A stretch of 64,000 nt of DNA from assembly GCA_003290165.1 (NCBI GenBank), contig QNQO01001864.1:124001-188000 (forward strand). Reading direction: 5' to 3'. The DNA is from Berberis thunbergii. Its lineage: Eukaryota > Streptophyta > Magnoliopsida > Ranunculales > Berberidaceae. Position 1 is the stretch's first letter. Each line of letters starts with the position of its first letter. The position numbers and the translations under genes are program-made. Positions 22,435 through 34,689 of this stretch are shown in pieces. A model generated the notes under the pieces. That model did not search any database. It saw only the letters and a program-made list of their open reading frames with translations, and was not told where the DNA came from.

Positions 22435-25098
22435 ATAGTGACTGACACTACCTATGTGGATCCCTTGTATTTAAGGGATGATTTTATTTTTGACCATTTT
22501 ATTATGCAACACATTCAATCTTCCGATTTGACACCAGACAAAGGATGTACCTTTTTAGAAGTAGGAAATAGTCATTTTGTGGATATTGGTGACAACTTTC
22601 TGCTCCAGATCCCTGACTTCTTTATGACCGCGGTTTTGTTTACATTTTCTCTATGATTTTGCATGGCGTCTTAGTCATTTTAGGGATGTGTTAGTTTCTG
22701 TTGTGCTGCATGTGGGTGCTACTATATGTTGGATGGATCCTTAACTTTTCGGTTGTTGCTATATGATCAAGTCGACATCGTGGACTAAGTGTTTAGGTTT
22801 GGGGGAGTGTTCACTATATTTTTCCTCGTCATTTCATGGTACATCATTTATGAGGAAGAATATATGTCTGGCTGACGACGTTAAACCAAGCGCTCCCGGG
22901 AGGCAGCCCAGCTTCGGTTGTGTCATTATGGTTAGTCTGGATTGATTTTCGAGTTCTTTATAGTTGCATTTTACTCATACTCGTTAGCTCCGTAACAATT
23001 TTGACTTACAGCTGATACATGTAACTTTTGTTTTTCATTTGTATATTCTTTTGTGTCATGTATTGTTTTTATCAATTTATCATGATGAGTCCACAGTTCT
23101 TATGTTTTTTAGCGTTTATTGGTGGACGATTTCGTCGAAATTGATAAAAACTTTCTCATGGTAATATCACTCTAACTTTCATCTTTTTTTTTTTTTTTGC
23201 ATTTGTCATGATCATTATTTTCTACATTGAGGACAATGTTTAGTTTAGGTTTGGGGGTGAGGTTTATGATTTTTTCTGCATTCTTCAAAAATTTTGAACT
23301 GAAATATATTTCACAATTGAGTATTGTATTCTACTCAATCTTCATTGAATACATAGTTAGTTATGATTGTGTGAAAAATTTTCAATTTGAAAATGAATTT
23401 AAAATCTAAGTCCCTTTCCAATGAAGAGAATGTGCTTTCAAGTATGCCTTTAAATTTGAGAAATGCATACTTTCACTTGTCACTTTTATATATCAATAGG
23501 AAAACATATGGTTTGATATTATCTTTAAGTGAAATATATTTCATGATATTTTTCGACTCGGTCACTATAAGCCAAGTTAGCATAATTTGAAGTTAATCAG
23601 TAAGATATTAACTAGAAAACCTTAGAATAATAGTGGAAACGAAACCCTTGTGAGTTTCGAGACATCCTATTTTTCTTGAGGGTTATTAAATAAGCTTTGA
23701 CTTTTCTTGAGTCCGCATTATTTCGTTGATGCATGATCTCATTATTCTTGTTTCTCTTATTGATTGCTTTGAGAATGACGTTACAATTGAATTATTACAC
23801 TAGAACTTCTTGGTTTATTTAGTTGAGACATCATAATACCGACTAGAGCTTAAGAAGTGATATAGGCATTTTTTTTGAACCGTTTTTTAGCCTTTTAGCC
23901 TACCTAATAATATATATCCGTTTGTATCCCTTTGATCCTTTGAATAGACATTTTCTTTGCTAACCCCATATCCACTACCTACTCCAATAAGGGAGTAATA
24001 TCTCATACTATTTTTATTCTTACCCAATGTCTCTGAGAATTTGTATGGTTGATATATTTTGGAAGTGGCAAATAAAAAAAAATTGAAACTAAATATTCCA
24101 TGAATCCTCGGGACTTAAATATTTTATTGTGCAGAAGGTGAAAGCATGTCGTTGATCTTATAAAAAAGAAAAAAAAATATTGATGCTTTGAAGAAGAAAA
24201 AGATAAATGAAAAAATAAAAAATATGAAGAAAAATTAATGGTGTACAACATTGGTTTACTCTTCAGAGCCTCCACGTGTTTATTAAAGGATGTATCCATT
24301 CTCAGAGAATTTTCTCGTATCCTTTTCCATTCTTGCTAGCTAAAATCTTAGCCTCATTACAACCTAATAAAGACCTAATTGATCTTAAGTAAAGGTCTGG
24401 TTCATAGATGTGGAGATTAAATAGACAAAAACTATGGTGTGTGATTCAACATTCTTAAAGTATCTGATATTTCTGTCCATGATATCATATTCATTTCATT
24501 ATTTTAAAAGTCCATTTTTCATGATTATTATATGAGATGTTTGTGTTTCCATAATTTATTCTCTTTCTCACATATAAATTGAGTGATAACTAACCAATCT
24601 CTGAGTGATTCATTTCTGAGTGACAAGAGAGATTTGTAGTCGAAGCGTACTAGCTAAATGTTAGCTAGTCGTATTTTTACCGAGAAAAATAAAGTTATTT
24701 TGATAAAGCCATATACACACACATACTTCGAGTTGAGAATAATTGATCAAATTCATTTAATCTTTGGGTATTATTAAATCGTTGTAAGAGTCTTTGATAT
24801 ATTATTGTGACATTGTTAGTTGTTTTTTGAAAATTTTGGCAATTATTATTACTCCGAGGATAATAGATAGAGTGATCGAGTTACCATATTTTGAAAATTT
24901 ATTGAGTCATAATGTTTGTAGGTAACATTTCTGGAAACCTTCACGAAACTATAACTAGTCCACTAGAGGTAATCTAGGGGTTTAAAGTCTTGTTGCACTT
25001 TTGAGGTAAATGCAACTAATGATTTCTGCGAAAGTGAGTAAGAATTTTATTTTTATTGTTTTGCTCGACGACTAGCAAAATATAGATTTAGGGGTATT
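22435..25098 (+). other. Non-coding internal region of the Athila-like element
   Basis: Where pol should lie there is only A/T-rich DNA with chance frames. The segment at 22869-22912 (gctgacgacgttaaaccaag followed by cgctcccgggaggcagccc) resembles the stretch that normally follows pol in this lineage, which suggests an internal deletion of RT-RH-INT rather than loss of the 3' end. Two GTTTAGGTTTGGGGG purine-rich blocks (near 22790 and 23240) resemble polypurine tracts. The bases just before the 3' LTR are TTAGGGGTATT. Confidence 0.6.
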
Positions 25099-27053
25099 TG
25101 ATATTCACGTAATTAATACATAATATATCCCTAAATTTATATATGTTAGTGTTTCGATTATTATATTTTATTCTAATTATTTCATTTTCATGTCTTTGTA
25201 GAATTTTGAGCGTGAACGATGAAAGCGTATTAAGACGACAATTAGAGGAATAATTAATTGATTGATTCTAGTGGTGGTACAAAGTAGCGGGTCATATGTC
25301 TAAACATAACCCAAACAAACCTAAGTCCACCTAGTTTAACCTAAGTCCAATCCCAAAAGTTAACCTAGAAATCCAAACCAACCTAACAAGGATAACCCTA
25401 TTTAGACTTCCTCTCCTCTTTTCCTCCTTTTCTCCCCCCTTTTGGAGGGCTCTCTCCCCATCCACGTTTCTTTTCTCCTCCTTTCTTTTTTCAGCCACCA
25501 CACACATCCGCGCTACCGATCATCCCGCCATCACCACCTCCTACTCTTCATCCATAGCCTCACATCCTCGCACACAAAAGAGGGAGCACCTCCCTATCCT
25601 CCCCGTCCTTTTCCTCTCCTTCTATCTGTTCCTTCGATTCAGCCAAAAAAGCCATCACCGCCCCTTCTTCTTCTCCTGTTTTCATATTTCTCTCTTTACC
25701 TCGTCACCGTTTTCAAAGTCACAGAAACGCGAAATCTCTCTCTTTTCCTTCATCTCAACACCACCACCATCACCGGCCAAACAACACCGTCACACAGTTC
25801 ACATCCCTGATTTTTTCACAGACGCAACATCCCTCTTTCAGGGCTCTTCCTTGCAACCTCTTCCGTGCCTTCCTCTCTCTCATTGATCTCGTCTCTCTCT
25901 CGTTTTCCCTCACTCTCTCTTTCGCAGGTTCAGGAAGGATAACACTGAGCAAGAACAGGAGCAGAAACAGGGAGCACCTCCCTGCTTCACCTCCCCTGTT
26001 CTCTTCCTCATTTCGTCCTTTATCTCTCTTTCTCGTATCTTTCTCACTTGGTATTCATCTTTCTTGTAGGTTTAGCGAAGAGTAAGTTCACCAGAGGAAG
26101 CAATGCAAGGCGCGACTTGTTGGGGACGAAGAGTGCAGTCTTTTGGGCGGGAACCAACTGATTTTCAAATCATTTGCCTATTTGCACCCAACATTTTTTC
26201 TATGTACCACCGCATAGTCACTATTTCAAATCAGCCGTTCGCACCCCCAATTACTGTCAGAGCCACCACCAACAGCTCTTTCTCGGGATGTGTGTTCATG
26301 CAGAGATGGATTCCACCCACACCAGTGGTGTGACCACAGCCACCATGATATTCTAAACCTCGCGCCGAGGCGAAAATGAAACCCCAAGATTTCCTAGAGT
26401 TTATCGTATCTGAATTTATTGTTTTCTATATGCTTGAACATTAAATACAATTGATTTCTAAATTTCAATAATTTGATTTTACCGATTATATCCGGAATAA
26501 TTATCTAGACTAATTGGTAGTTAGAAGTTCCCTTTGTTGATATTCGAAGTCTGCCTTAATCAATTAATTTGAACCTGTGATTGTGGGTGCGGTAAGAAGA
26601 CATGCAATGATATGGGTTTAGAATTAGTTAAAATAAAACTGTGATTGTGTGTGCCGTAGAAAGACATGCAATGCTAGGGCTTTATGCCTTTGCTAAAATC
26701 AATTGCAAACTTAGATTAATCATTAGGTTAGTCGTGTTGATTCTTGAAAACAATAATTTGGATTACACAAATCTCAATGATTGTGGTGGATTCGATGTCT
26801 CAGTCCACTCTCATATCATCTTATCAGTTTAATCTTTAAGTGTTCAATTTCATTCTCTTAATTTAGTAACTTACATCTGCATTAACCCCCAACTCTAAAT
26901 TAGTTTAAATAAGTCTTAGAATTTGACTGTCTTGTCAATCCTCGTGGGATCGACCCGTATTTTCCACTTTCCACCAGTTAGACAGTCGTGCACTTGCAGT
27001 ATTACAAGTAGGGTTTATTAATTTATTAATTTAGGTTAATAAAATCTCCATCA
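25099..27053 (+). repeat. 3' LTR of the Athila-like element
   Basis: It starts TGATATTCACGTAATTAATA and ends CTCCATCA, aligning end to end with 16220-18191. The eight bases AGTTTTTG that follow the 5' LTR and enter its primer site also follow this LTR. A normal 3' LTR would not share them. Confidence 0.82.
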
Positions 27054-27060
27054 AGTTTTT

Positions 27061-27130
27061 GCAATCATACGGTGGTTTTGAGGGGTTAAACCGTCTTGAA
27101 AGTGTTGAACTAACAACCACTTCATAGTTT
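27061..27130 (-). pseudogene. Inverted gag scrap abutting the 3' LTR
   Basis: The reverse complement contains agttcaacactttcaagacg and then gtttaacccctcaaaacc, matching the gag sequence at about 19665-19716 (agttcaatacttcaaatacg, gtttaactcctcaaaacc). About 70 bp of Athila-type gag in opposite orientation is therefore joined to the LTR by rearrangement. Confidence 0.75.
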
Positions 27131-27420
27131 GACAAAGGATGTGTTTGTTTCATGGCACACTTGGCATAGAGCAATCACTATGTTTTCCTTCATATACAAC
27201 CAAAACCATCATTGCCTCTTATAATACCAACTTGGTCGTGTTGCATGTTTCCTTTGGCAATCTCATTGAAGAATAGTTTCGATACCCAGTTTGGAATTGG
27301 TGCGACAATGTTGAAGAAGTTCAATGAGAAAAACCAGAAGAATGTCAAGAAGTCGAACGAGGTCGTGACCATATTGGACTGATGCACATATTGTATTTTG
27401 CTAACAAATATCGTAATGTA
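27131..27420 (+). pseudogene. MULE OTU domain C-terminus, piece 3 of 3
   Basis: The frame reads SNHYVFLHIQPKPSLPLIIP and TW, then MLKKFNEKNQKNVKKSNEV to a stop. The NHYV...P-LPLI-PTW pattern matches the end of the OTU domain in MULE-encoded plant proteins (NHFV...P-P-PPI-P-W) and continues the protein interrupted at 16219. It shows that the 10.8-kb LTR element split this gene. Confidence 0.62.
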
Positions 27421-27784
27421 AACTATGTAAATGACAGTTGTATTTTTTTTTCTGACATAGGAACCATTATTTTATTAGAAAAGTCACTTTTTTTATTTAC
27501 GAAATACTTGTATGGTCTAAGTTTTTGTTAATATATTATATGAAATTTTACTCTATTTAGTTCGAGTTTTGTTTATGTTTGATGTGACAATGCAAAATCA
27601 CAAAAATAAAGGTTCATGCAACAATGCGCCAATGCGAAATCAAAAAACAATTGCAGAAAAAAAGAAAATAATATCGGAAAAATATAGTTTGATGCGATAA
27701 TGCGACTAAACTTTAGAAAACTAAGTTTCACAAAATAAAAAGTTTCAGAAAACTAAGTTTCATAAAAAATTGCAGAAATATTTC

Positions 27785-27960
27785 CTGTTCGCATTGGTCC
27801 AGGCGAACAGGAATTTTTTTGCAAATTTTTTTCGGTTCGCCTAGACCAATGCAAACTTTTTGAAAACGCTCGCACTGGTTCAGGCAAACATGAAAATGTT
27901 TTGCAAAAAAAATTTATGTTCGCCTGGACCAATCCGAACAGACCTTATGTCTGACAAATT
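27785..27960. repeat. Four alternating inverted copies of a 22-bp motif
   Basis: Copies of TTCGCATTGGTCCAGGCGAA appear at about 27790, 27835 (reverse), 27868 and 27918 (reverse), separated by A/T-rich spacers, so two or more hairpins can form. It lies between the convergent MULE transposase and PMD relics. The surrounding 27.4-28.3 kb has no gene; TGCGACAATGCG-type words recur at 27580-27720. Confidence 0.75.
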
Positions 27961-28300
27961 ATTTATTTATTTATTATTTTTTTTCTGAAACTTTATTTTT
28001 TGAAAATAAAAATAAAAATCGCAGTCTTTGTTTTTTGACCTTATTCGCATTGTAGCATTATTTTGCAATTTTTCTGCCAAATTTGTCATTGTCGCATTGT
28101 TTGTTACTTTGTTGCAACAATAGCCTCACATTCAATTCATTGTAAAAATCATAAAATATGAAAGCTTCTTAACAAATTGAACAATCAATATCGAAGATAA
28201 GTAAAACCTTATAGCTTGTTAACAAATATTTCCGAAGTTTACAAAATGGAACAATCAATATTTCTTAATAAATATTTCCCCAAGTTTTTTTTCCTGAAAT

Positions 28301-30190
28301 TTACAAAATGAAGACACTATCTTTGCCTCTAAACATAGTGTCTTTGTTCATGCATCGATTTGCTTTTACGCTCACTTCCTCCACCACCAATTTCACCACG
28401 GGGGTGTACATCAGTCTCTTCTTCCTCTTGTTCCAAGGTAACAAGCGTAGACATTTTTTCTTGCAAATCCTGTATTCTATTTTACTGTGCGAGCAACGTA
28501 ACCCTATTAAAATTCCCCCTTCTTCAATAGAGGAATTGACCACCTTACGAGCCTCAACAATGACAATCTCTTGCAGGGAAACATTAGATGTTAGTGCAAA
28601 CCATGTAAATTTAAAATCTTCCATAAGTCTAAAATATTTGTAATTACCCTCTTGTTTGAAAAAAATAAAAAACAAATGTCTTCTTAGGGGATGACTTCTC
28701 CTATTGTTCGATTGTTGTACGAATGGATGACTAATGTGGTGAAACCAGTCCAAGTAATCTTTCCTACAGTCCCATGGAAGCTTCACGGGGACACCTGTTT
28801 GTAGTTGGCACAACATGATAGTGCCACCTTTCAGCAAACGAAGACAAAACCTCGTACTTCACAGATTAATGCTTGCCAGATCGAGTTTTATTCTCGAATT
28901 CGGCTTGGATTGGAAGAGTTGGGATGACTTGTACATTTCCCATTTGTCTCATAACTCTATCAGGGTGATAGAGTTCTTCTACGTCGAGGCATAACAAACA
29001 TCATGTGAACCATGTAATGCCATAAAGGGGGTGTTTCCCTTGGACTCAACATAAGGGTCCCAAGGTACTTGAGAATTATAATAATTAAAACTTATCAATA
29101 TATGACACATACAAAAAAATTTATTGAACTTAAAAATGCATTTTTACCTCTTCAGGACACATGTCATCGAGATGCTCTCTAAGAGTGATGATTTGTTCGT
29201 CCAAAACCCCTACAATTTGTAGGGTTTCCCAGTTACGATGGTGGGGAGTTTAGCACCTCACTTCAGTTTTGCATTACCTCAAAGTTTGAAGTGATCATAT
29301 ATCTATACCTATAAACGAAAACAACATAAATAAATATTATGAACTTCTTATATATTATGAGGGTAATTAACAAAATATAAAATTCGAAACATACCTCCAA
29401 AAGAGGCAAATATCCTGAAATTTGTTTCGTTCCCTCTCTGCTAGCACCGCCCAACTAACGAAACAAGAATGTCAATGCTCCTGCACCACATGCATACTTT
29501 TTAAGATCATCTACCTTCATCATCATCTTCAAATATTCAATATGAACATTTGTTCCATTTTTATCAGCAAATATAGTCATACCCATAATAAATTACAAGT
29601 AACCCCTACACACTTGTTTTTTTTCCTTTGAAGAGAATCAGTTTTTGTAGCTTTTCTACAACAGTGGTCCTGAATAAACTGCATTTCCACATATCTGTCA
29701 TTCTTCTTGACATGGACTTTTGCTTTTATATTTTCAATCCCCCAACCATTCACCAATAATGTAACACATTCATATACTGTCATCTTTATAGTCGTTCTAA
29801 CCGACTTACCAACAATCAACAAATGAGTTATACGATAGACGTCATTCAGAGTGATGGTCATCTCTCCAAAAGTAGGTGGAAAGTGTTAGTCTCAGGCTGC
29901 TAACGCTCCACAAAAGCACAAATGGTCACCTTATCAAGATGTTCCTTATAATATTGAATCAAGGGATATAGACCACTATTGTAAATCCTTTTCTTTATTG
30001 ATGCCGACATCGCAATGTGCCTTGTTCCTAAATACAAGAAACATATAAATTAAGTAATTCAATATCCAATATATATAAATAACACGCTTATATAATTTAA
30101 ACAACTAAAGATATTAACTTACGTGCTCACCATCCCAAATGGCACGAGGAATATGTCCATGGTATATCGTCTAATGTGGAACAATCCACA
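28301..30190 (-). pseudogene. Plant mobile domain (PMD) gene relic of the MULE
   Basis: Read right to left: KRIYNSGLYPLIQYYKEHLD and VTICAFVER followed by a TAG where the family has tryptophan; then FGEMTITLNDVYRITHLLIV; EQIITLREHLDDM; WDPYVESKG and, in another frame, EELYHPDRVMRQMGNVQVIP; and finally DCRKDYLDWFHHISHPFVQQ. The GEMTITL-DV and YHPDRV-RQ-G motifs mark the PMD (aminotransferase-like) family, which is carried by many plant transposons and by the MAIL-type host genes. Several frameshifts and stops are present. It is convergent to the transposase gene, like the two genes of MuDR-type elements. The product's molecular role is not established. Confidence 0.75.
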
Positions 30191-30199
30191 GGACCACCG

Positions 30200-31438
30200 A
30201 GATAAAAATCTCGTATAGCATCTTCTTTTTATTTACCCTCTTCTACAACTATTTCTTCATCATCCACATGGACATTCTCATCCTCTTCTAACTCCTCATC
30301 TTCATGTCCAACACCCGCACCACTTCAACCTGCTTGCCCTTTTGATTGGGGTTGACTTTGCGATACAATTACTTGTCTACATGCTTCTTGAGCATCTATT
30401 TGAATCCCCTTTTACTCCTCTCTCATCTTTTTCTTCTCTTTTTTGTCCCTATTTTTTCTATTCTTTTTTAGTTATTCTACCCGTTCTTTGCTCTTTTTTG
30501 CCCTCTGTTGTCGGTGAGATACTGTTATGGGTCATCTTTCACCTCAATCATCCCCACTAACATCACGACCAAAAAAAGACATAATAAGCTTTCAAATAAA
30601 ATGAAACAAATACTTCAAGTCAATTTATTTGTACAATAAAATCTACTAGTTTTTAAGAAGTACTTTAGCCAATGCGAGGGTTACCAACCAATTCTAACTT
30701 ACATGAATTTGATGTAAAAAAATATTATATATCTCCTTTCCTTACATTCTAATAAAAATAAATTACCAATTTAGAGCCCTAGTGACCACCAAATCTGCCT
30801 TCGCAATTACTTTCATTACCAAGAGACGAACTAAACGATAAATGCACAAAAACATAACAAATATACAATTCTATTTTAAAGATGGAAACAAATAAACAAA
30901 TGCACAAAAGCAAGAAAAAATCCTAAACCCAAAGATAAAATGGATGACTCACTTACATAAGAGTTGGAGTCGCAAAAGAGGTGGCATTTTGCGTTTGAGA
31001 GGTGGCATTTTTTAGAGGTTGCATTTTGGAGATTTTGAGGGTTTCGATTTGTAAGGGTTTCAATTTTGAGGGGATTTTGAGTGATTATCAAGGGAGAGGG
31101 AGGAGATTTGCTAGAGATTTGAATGTGGGAAAAGGAAGAAACTAGAATGGGGGAGGGAGGAATCGCGTTTCGATTTGAAAGGGGAGAAGAAAAATGTTGG
31201 TTTTTTGTTTAGTAGGTGGTGCGGTATAAAATAGCTGGTCTGGGAAAGTGGAATGGTGTGAGAAAGCACTTATGGTGATGTGTAGTAGTCGCTACCATTC
31301 ACGAAGGCGTGGGTGAAAAAGCAACATAGAAATTATCTCGATTATCTTAAAAGTCAGTCATGGGTCAATATGTTGCTTATATTGGGTCTCGATGAGTCCA
31401 TTGGTGTCATCAACAACCTATGTAATTGTTGTGAAAAT
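30200..31438. other. MULE flank or leader, no gene recognised
   Basis: An acidic/poly-E coding remnant may run to about 30330 on the minus strand, as the N-terminus of the PMD gene. The rest is A/T-rich with purine-rich repeats at 30960-31160. The MULE right terminal inverted repeat should be in or beyond this stretch. I could not identify it because the left terminus is outside the window. Confidence 0.4.
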
Positions 31439-31988
31439 TGATGATACATCAAAATTGACTGATATCGTAGCCATACATGTGATAGAGAACGTCCATCACG
31501 AGGATTTGATGCCCCATTTAATGGGCTAGCTCGTAAACCCAAAAAAGGTTAAAACCAATCATAAAGGACCAAACATCGCTCATTAAATAAAGACGTAATA
31601 GAAGCCCAAATCCAAGCCCACATGAATTAAAGCCAAAATCTAGGCCCGGTACGAGTTCTCTCATAAAGAAGAGGAACGTTGCAGAAAAAAGAGGTAAAGG
31701 GACTTATCTTCATAAAAGAAGAAGAATGTTATGAGAAACACCTCATTCCGTGGCGCCTCACACGCTTAAGTCACGTAGAGAATTAACCGCGACCATTATA
31801 AAAGGTAAAGGGAACATTCGACTTAGGTATGCAATTTTAACTGAGTTTTGTCCAGATTTTATTTGTTCTTCAAATAGAATTGTTGACTTAAGTATCAGAG
31901 TGCCTTCGGCCACCAAAAAAGTGGTCTTTGGCAGTCTAACATCTGTTTTGTAAGTCAAACTTGCAGGAGGACAAGATTAGATGTATTA
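31439..31988 (+). repeat. 5' LTR of the Retand-like element
   Basis: It starts TGATGATACATCAAAATTGA and shares long blocks with the 3' LTR, such as aggttaaaaccaatcataaa and ccttcggccaccaaaaaa. The end is taken at GATGTATTA from alignment with the 3' LTR; the exact last base is uncertain. Confidence 0.78.
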
Positions 31989-31991
31989 GTT

Positions 31992-32009
31992 TGGCGTCGT
32001 TTATGGGAA
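31992..32009 (+). other. Primer binding site of the Retand-like element
   Basis: The sequence TGGCGTCGTTTATGGGAA lies three bases after the LTR. It resembles the TGGCGCCGTCTGTGGGAA type common in Tat-lineage elements. Confidence 0.65.
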
Positions 32010-32064
32010 TGATGAGTTTTCTTTCTAAAAAGAAAATCCACAGTGACAAAGTTTACCAAAATCT

Positions 32065-32452
32065 GATAAATGATCAACGAGCTGTTAGAACAAATGGCAC
32101 ACTCTACAGATCCTCTACCCAGCAATGATCACAATAACTCTCCTACTGGCAATAATGTATCAAGCAACTCGTGAACAAGATGCAGCTTAGACCATCGGGC
32201 CTATTGCACTCGAAGATCGAGATCCACAGCATGCAATAGCTCAGACAACTCAGACGTCCAGTGACACTACCATGGATCCTCGGGTAAACCTGCTTATTGT
32301 CTAGATGAACTGCATGACAAATATGCTAGAAAAACTCACCCAGGAGCACATTTAGTCAGTCGATCTTATTCAAGCACAACCCCAGCAAAACTCCACCAAC
32401 CAAATTTGAGAATGCGATGAAGTTCCAGCGGAACCTTAACAGGGAAACCTTA
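32065..32452 (+). pseudogene. Retand-like gag, N-terminal part
   Basis: A frame opening near 32070 reads INELLEQMAHSTDPLPSNDH and NNSPTGNNVSSNS before a stop. It is a low-complexity polar leader as in Tat-lineage gag proteins. It runs up to the CACTA-2 insertion at 32453 and continues at 42627. Confidence 0.5.
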
Positions 32453-32469
32453 CACTACACCAAAAACCC

Positions 32470-32745
32470 CCATTAGCAACGGTTCTATACCGTGGGCGTA
32501 ACCCATTGCCACGGCTAAGAGCCGTGGGCTACAGAGGCATCGCGAAATTCTTTGTAACAGCTATAAACCGTTGTAACATATTGTAGCAATGGTTTTATGC
32601 TTGAATAGGGGTGATGATTTTCAGCATTTAGCCACGGTTTTAAACCGTTGCAAGAAGCATAGCAACGGTTTTTAGCCGTGGCAAAAATAGCCACGGTTTT
32701 TAGCCGTTGCAACAGTTAGCCACGGTTTAAAACCGTGGCAAATTT
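32470..32745. repeat. CACTA-2 left subterminal palindrome array
   Basis: CCACGG/CCGTTG palindromes occur as in CACTA-1, with blocks such as gccgtggcaaaaatagccac. It is followed by A and T runs (32742-32780). Confidence 0.85.
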
Positions 32746-33151
32746 TTTTTTTAATAATAAATTTTTTTTTTTTTTTTTGCTATCAAATGACTTTGAGTCT
32801 TTGAGTCAAAATCTATCAAATAATGGAGGCAAAGTAATGTAATTAATAAGAAAATGTATTACATTGAGTCAAAATCTATCAAATAATATCTCAAATACAA
32901 TGACACACACAAACTTAAATATCTCAAATACAAAGAAAGTGGAACAATGCTGCTCCTGCTACGAGAGACGCAATGCTGCTGCTACGAGAGACGCAATTTT
33001 GAGGTCCTAAAACACCATTAACACACACATAATTACAACAAAGTTTAGTTTTTAAATGGATTTCTATTTGAGTACAAGATCCAATAAAATTATACCAAAA
33101 CCCCATTGCCTCATATAGATAAAAGAAGCCACGAGAGGTAAATCTTCTCAC

Positions 33152-34687
33152 CTCACAAGGCTGCATGCCAAGAATGCTAATGACTGCACTCACAGCCTCC
33201 GCCAAGCTTTCCCTTACACCAAGACCGTACTCATCAACTCTCTCAAAGTCTGGTCCCAAGCTTTCCCATGCATTCCTGAAATTGGAAACCCCCACTATCA
33301 ACACATAATCAGCTGCAACAACCTCAACATCTTCAAGCTGGTATTCATCTTCAACTCCATCATCCTCTACCTCACCACTTGAATCAACCTTGAAGGACAC
33401 AAATTGATTAAGCATCAAAATGATAATACACCAAAATAGAAGTTGACTTTGTAGTAAGTATGTAGCTTGTGGTTTAAAAGTTCAAATAAGATGAGTTTGT
33501 TAGTTACTCGGTGAAAAAAAAAATTTCAAGTTAAATAACTTATCGCAACTTGACGAAATCCACTCTTTTTAGAATAGCATTCAAGTGAACAAATACCTTT
33601 ACAGTGGACCTAAGTTACAGAATCTAATTCAAGAAAAATTTCTTCATATGGAAATCAACTAACCTTTAAAATGAAACCATCTGACTTGGTCAAAATCAAA
33701 GCTTTGATTTGCCTTTACATGGAAGTGGATTAATTTTTAAATGTTGATCACAATTTAGCCATTACCAAAGTAAGGTACTAGGAATAAGTCGACAGATTAA
33801 GTGGCAACTGTACCTCTTTAACAACGAACTTCAACGTGTTAGAGAACTTCCCAAGAACTGCACCTTCTGGCTTCTGGAATGCAATATATGTCTGCCCTGG
33901 AGAATCATAAGGAAGTGAGCTTAAAGCCTTGCATGCTACTTCCACAAAATCCTCAGCTTCGGAAGCATCAACAATAACAGACACCTGAAAGCAAGCCAGA
34001 GCATAACTGTCAAAGAAGTTTTATTCAAAGGAAATGGACATTGAATATTGCATTTCAAAATGGATAGTTACATTTTCCAGCAGTTGTTGAGGAATGGTAT
34101 TTGTGCAGTTATACTGAAATACAACATGCTCACCATAAATGTGCTTCACAACATTGACAGCATACTCCGTCTCAGGTTCTGTCAGCTCTACTGGTGGTGA
34201 GGACTGAAGCGCACCAAAAAAAAAGTGAGCATCATGTCAACACATAATAATTATGTTGTTAAGATAAGTCAGAACCTTGAATAGGGTTCCAAAGTTTGCA
34301 AACTCGGGAATGGAAGAAAGTGTTCTCTCATATGCATCAACAGTGGATGTTGGAGCACTGGGAGGAGCACCAAGACTAGGTTGCTTTTTGCCAGGGGCTT
34401 TCTTCTCAGCTAATGGCTGTGACTTAACTTCCTTAGGTACCGAATCAATGTCAAAACGTTCTTGTGAAGGCTCCTGCATGCATGCCAAAAAGAGTTAGCA
34501 GTAAAATAATGATAAACCTAAAATAAAGAGCTGGAAGAAGACCTACATAGTTCCTCAAGCTAGCCTCCAGGTTGACTAACGGTACATCAAGTGACCCAAA
34601 GAGAAAGTCTTTTACATAGCTCTCAGTTTCACCAACTGGACCATCACCTCCGAGCATACTCAAATAGAGGGTTGCCCTATCCCGCAC
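33152..34687 (-). pseudogene. Captured coatomer subunit gamma (COPI) exons
   Basis: Five exons with correct splice borders: 34547-34687 (VRDRATLYLSMLGGDGPVGE), 34276-34473 (KSQPLAEKKAPGKKQPSLGA, then TVDAYERTLSSIPEF), 34072-34203 (PVELTEPETEYAVNVVKHIY), 33814-33984 (IVDASEAEDFVEVACKALSS) and 33152-33388 (EDDGVEDEYQLEDVEVVAAD, then LAEAVSAVISILGMQPCE). They cover the hinge and most of the C-terminal appendage of gamma-COP, which coats Golgi-to-ER vesicles. The N-terminal trunk (first half) and the final exon are absent. All five exons are open and close to the plant consensus, so capture seems recent. The introns are kept. Confidence 0.93.
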
Positions 34688-34689
34688 CT

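Larger units (their letters stand above)
16220..27053 (+). mobile_element. Athila-like Ty3/gypsy LTR retrotransposon, gag-protease only
   Basis: Two related LTRs of about 1.96 kb (16220-18191 and 25099-27053) enclose a tRNA-Asp-type primer site, a gag-protease region (19181-22434) and 2.6 kb without coding. I find no reverse transcriptase, RNase H or integrase, so it would need proteins from a relative. The primer site and the DLG protease motif are typical of Athila-type elements. It lies inside the OTU region of the MULE. The 5-bp left flank GACAC has no matching copy on the right, where an inverted gag scrap abuts the LTR. Confidence 0.8.
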
